Below, piece after piece: positions 61,076 to 64,000 of a stretch of DNA of 64,000 nucleotides; the first letter of the stretch is position 1, and every line of letters begins with the position of its first letter. A program made the position numbers and the translations under genes. Source of the DNA: Forficula auricularia (lineage: Eukaryota; Arthropoda; Insecta; Dermaptera; Forficulidae); NCBI GenBank assembly GCA_024734495.1, contig JALMQS010000187.1:21480572-21544571 (forward strand), in the 5' to 3' direction. A model generated the notes under the pieces. The model was not told the origin of the DNA. It worked only from the letters and a program-made list of their open reading frames with translations, and searched no databases.

Positions 61076-61637
61076 GAAGTCGTTTTACTTTTATATTTAG
61101 TTATCAATATAAACTCCTGGTGATGGGCTCGTCGCTCGAAATATATATTGATTCTTGCTCATAAGCAGTATTTTTTTTATTTGTGAAACCTACCTAGTAA
61201 TCCATTTTTAATTTTAATTTTATTTGGTAAATATGTTTCACCTTGAACCTACACCATTAACCCTGAATAAAATTAGTTCTTTATTTTAAAAAAAATTCAA
61301 TTGTGAACAAAATTTCATAAAATATCCATATGATCTCAAATAATTAAATACCTACCTATAGATTTTAATAAAAATAATCTATACTTTTTATTAATTTTTC
61401 TCCTTAATATAATATTATACAATAAAACAATTTATTTTTATCCCGCTATAAAATAAATTAACAAACTAAGGTAACGGCAGCAGTAGTTGACCGTGCATAA
61501 GTAGTTGACTATTTCGACATAAAACTTTAATTAATAAGGATCCAGATGGAAGGATTCCCTTGAAAATAAGCTGACGTGTTCTGATATGGCCATCCACTTG
61601 ACTTTACCATACAACCTGGCCTCTCACTTATATTTAA

Positions 61638-61900
61638 TCTATATAATAAAAATGAATTTCTTTTTCTTTGTAAGCGCAGATCTCTCAAATGCCTGGACCG
61701 ATTTGGCTAATGTTTTTTTTTAAATGTTTGTAATAGTCCAATTCAGGTTAATACGTAAAAAAAATTGGAAAAGTTGCCCGGAAAATTGGAAAATTCAGGA
61801 AAAACTAAAAAGAGTTCAGGTTAGCCAACATAGCTTGCCAAACAATAAAAGAACTAAACTAGCAAAAAAAAACTGCAACAAAGATTTAAAAAAACTATCT
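61638..61900 (+). mobile_element. possible Helitron 5' end
   Basis: TCTATATAATAAAAATGAAT followed by GTAAGCGCAGATCTC and TGGACCGATTTGGCTAA resembles the start of non-autonomous Helitrons in insects. No 3' hairpin with CTRR was identified. Confidence 0.3.
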
Positions 61901-61907
61901 ATTTTTT

Positions 61908-62955
61908 AACCGACTTCAAAAAAGGAGGAGGTTCTCTATTCGACTGAATTTTTTTTTTTTTGTGCCTATGTTACCTCATATCTCAGCCAATTGTGAACCG
62001 ATTTTGAAAAATTTTCTTGCATTGGGTCCAGTCTAGCTTCCGATTGGTCATATTTTTTTTCATAGGTATTAGACCTTTTTTGTTAGGTTTGTTCAGGCCT
62101 AACTTCTTTGTTTATGAACCGATTTCGATGATTCTTTTTTTATTGGAAAGGGTGTATTTTAGGGATGGTGCCATATTAATTTGGTCAAGTTCTGATGATA
62201 TGATCACTATTAATAACATCACTAAAAGAGAAAAATAAAAATAATTTTTTAAGAAAAAAATAAAACCGACTTCATAAAATTAAATGCAACAAATAAAATA
62301 CACTAAAAGGTATAAAATAATTATTATCTTATTTAGTTACAACTAAACGACGAAATATTAACATGAAATTACTTTTTGAAGTCGGTACCAAACAAACTGT
62401 ACCTATAAGCAAGCATATCCTCCAAACGTACTAAGTAAGATCCGTCGAGTGCGATTCATGAAAGGTATATGTTTGTCACCGACTTCAAAAAGTAATTTCA
62501 TGTTAATATTTCGTCGTTTAGTTGTAACTAAATAAGATAATAATTATTTTATACCTTTTAGTGTATTTTATTTGTTGCATTTAATTTTTTGAAGTCGGTT
62601 TTATTTTTTCTTAAAAATTATTTTTATTTTCCTCTTTTAGTGATGTTATTAATAGTGATCATATCTTCAGAACTTGACCAAATTAATATGGCACCATCCC
62701 TAAGATACCCCTTTCCAATAAAAAAAGGAACATCGAAATCGGTTCATAAGCAAAGAAGTTAGGCCTAAACAAACCTTACAAAAAAGGTCTAATACTTATG
62801 AAAAAAATATGACCAATCGAAAGGTAGACTGAACCCAATGCGAAATTTTTTTTCAAAATGGGTTCACAATTGGCGGAGATATGGGGTAACATAGACACAA
62901 AAAAAAAAATTTCAGTCGAATAGAGAACCTCTTCCTTTTTGAAGTCGGTTAAAAA
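61908..62955. repeat. 1-kb palindrome with ACCGACTTCAAAAA ends
   Basis: Arms of about 478 bp (61908-62386 and 62478-62955) around a ~90-bp centre. Each arm end reads ACCGACTTCAAAA or its complement, both outside and inside, and contains TATTAATAACATCACTAAAA and GAACCGATTT. Arms differ at several percent of positions. Confidence 0.88.
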
Positions 62956-63574
62956 TAAAAAGTTCGAGCCAAGCTTTTGATTATATATATAGATGAAAAA
63001 TATTTAATTTAAAATAAAATATGTTATTTAAAAATAATTTTTCTTAAAAATACCCTTGGGAATCTCACCTCATCCTTTTTCTATTGTATTTAAGACCCTC
63101 AGCGTATTTCAAAACGAACTAAGCCTTTTGGCTTTTGTATTCGAGCTCATTCATTCATTTCAATATTATTTATTTATTTCAAAGTTAATTATAAAGGATT
63201 ATTGAAACTATACTAACTAAAGTAACTGAAAGGAATTCATTAGCTTTTGGAATTTCTATAAAAATATATTTTAAAGATTAAAACCAAAAATTCAATTAGC
63301 CCGTAGAATTCTTTAAAGAAAACAAAATCATTTGAAAACCCATTTTTATATTGTTTTGAAATCTAGCAAATTTCAGCCTATTGAAATTATTAAAAACCTA
63401 TTTTGAGCCTAATTAAACCTGAATTTTCTATAATCTAATAATAAACTTTAAAAGTTTATTATTTTTAATTTTTTAATAGGATAATTCTCCCCAAATGACG
63501 ATTTTTACTTTATTTATTGAATTTTTACAAGACAAAAACTTTATTTTAATTTAAGTTGAAAGGTTCTTTTTGCC

Positions 63575-63740
63575 GAATATAATTGAGTAGCAGAAGGGGA
63601 CAATAAAATATTGTCTTCTGCTGGAAAAATAATTTTTTTAAATTCATTCATAAAGAGATATACATTGTCCTCTTCATCAATCTATTACAATTAATTCACA
63701 AGAGTTGATATATGAAAGTGCTCTTTACACGTGTATAAAA
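63575..63740. repeat. fragment of the palindromic repeat family of 34012-34300
   Basis: TTGTCTTCTGCTGGAAAAAT and CCTCTTCATCAATCTATTAC are shared; only one arm is present. Confidence 0.65.
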
Positions 63741-63779
63741 CATCAATAAAACAGCCACGTGGGGGTCCAGGCTAGCAAA

Positions 63780-64000
63780 AGGCGGGCCTTGTATTTAATA
63801 AATTTATTTATAATCATGTAGGGGAGGGGGGGTTAGTTTTTGCTTTTTAGACTTCTGGGACCCCACTGATTATGTATACAAAATTTGGTTGAGTTTGGTC
63901 AAATGGCCAAGATTTTAATTTTTTGACCATGCACCCCCCCATTTTGGGTGGTTAGTTTTTGCATTTTTAGACTTCTGGGGGTCCACTGATTATGTATACA
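63780..64000 (+). repeat. minisatellite-bearing element fragment at window end
   Basis: ATGTAGGGGAGGGGGGGTTA followed by nearly two ~120-bp units (CACTGATTATGTATACAAAA). Runs off the window. Confidence 0.8.

Overview
This is an AT-rich, intron-containing arthropod nuclear DNA window with an extreme load of mobile DNA. The short introns, the two recognisable animal genes and the types of repeats fit a crustacean, and a caligid copepod (salmon-louse-like genome) is my best guess. That is inference; no species-specific marker was read. One 100-base run of N (17422-17521) shows this is an assembly scaffold.

Two real host genes, both on the + strand, were assembled exon by exon. (1) A Rho-family GTPase, orthologous to RhoA/Rho1, lies in four coding exons at 4097-9462 and encodes 192 residues, complete from start to prenylation box. 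(2) An LRIG-family membrane protein (insect lambik/vertebrate LRIG) lies in twelve coding exons at 22850-41502 and encodes about 957 residues: signal peptide, LRR N-cap, about 16 leucine-rich repeats, LRR C-cap, three Ig domains, one membrane helix and a short tail. Most LRR exons are multiples of one 24-residue repeat (72 or 144 nt) in phase 2. One intron (27395-27466) has no GT donor and no GT anywhere inside it.

The rest is transposon debris, much of it nested. Non-LTR retrotransposon reverse-transcriptase pieces are at 6804-7371, 15359-16060, 23335-23475, 32807-33970, 42232-42522 and 48327-48895. Transposase remnants are a mariner at 41890-43080, a mariner N-terminus at 47640-47880, hAT copies at 17815-18210, 54543-55083 and 56316-57794, and a DDE/RNase H-like transposase at 52801-54452 that sits inside a 6.2 kb element with about 350-bp terminal inverted repeats (52282-58497). 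Small non-autonomous families carry clear target-site duplications: one starting CGAGGGGTGAACCGCG (8-bp duplications, eight copies), a Harbinger-like one starting GGGCC(A/G)GTTGTATG (TTA/TAA duplications), and a hairpin family starting near AGGTGAAACA (12-bp duplications, Penelope-like look). tRNA-derived SINEs occur at 3680-3995, 24485-24705 and 32208-32612.

Layout: 1-4090 repeats and SINEs; 4097-9462 Rho gene; 9463-22500 AT-rich flank and repeats; 22850-41502 LRIG gene with repeat-filled introns; 41850-49700 mariner, LINE and MITE debris; 50700-61100 a symmetric transposon nest bounded by a long inverted pair; 61100-64000 Helitron-like and palindromic repeats. No tRNA or rRNA gene, CRISPR array, bacterial operon or intact autonomous transposon was found. 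The most unusual structures are the large palindromic elements with internal ~119-bp minisatellites and the layered insertions whose empty sites can be read elsewhere in the same window.
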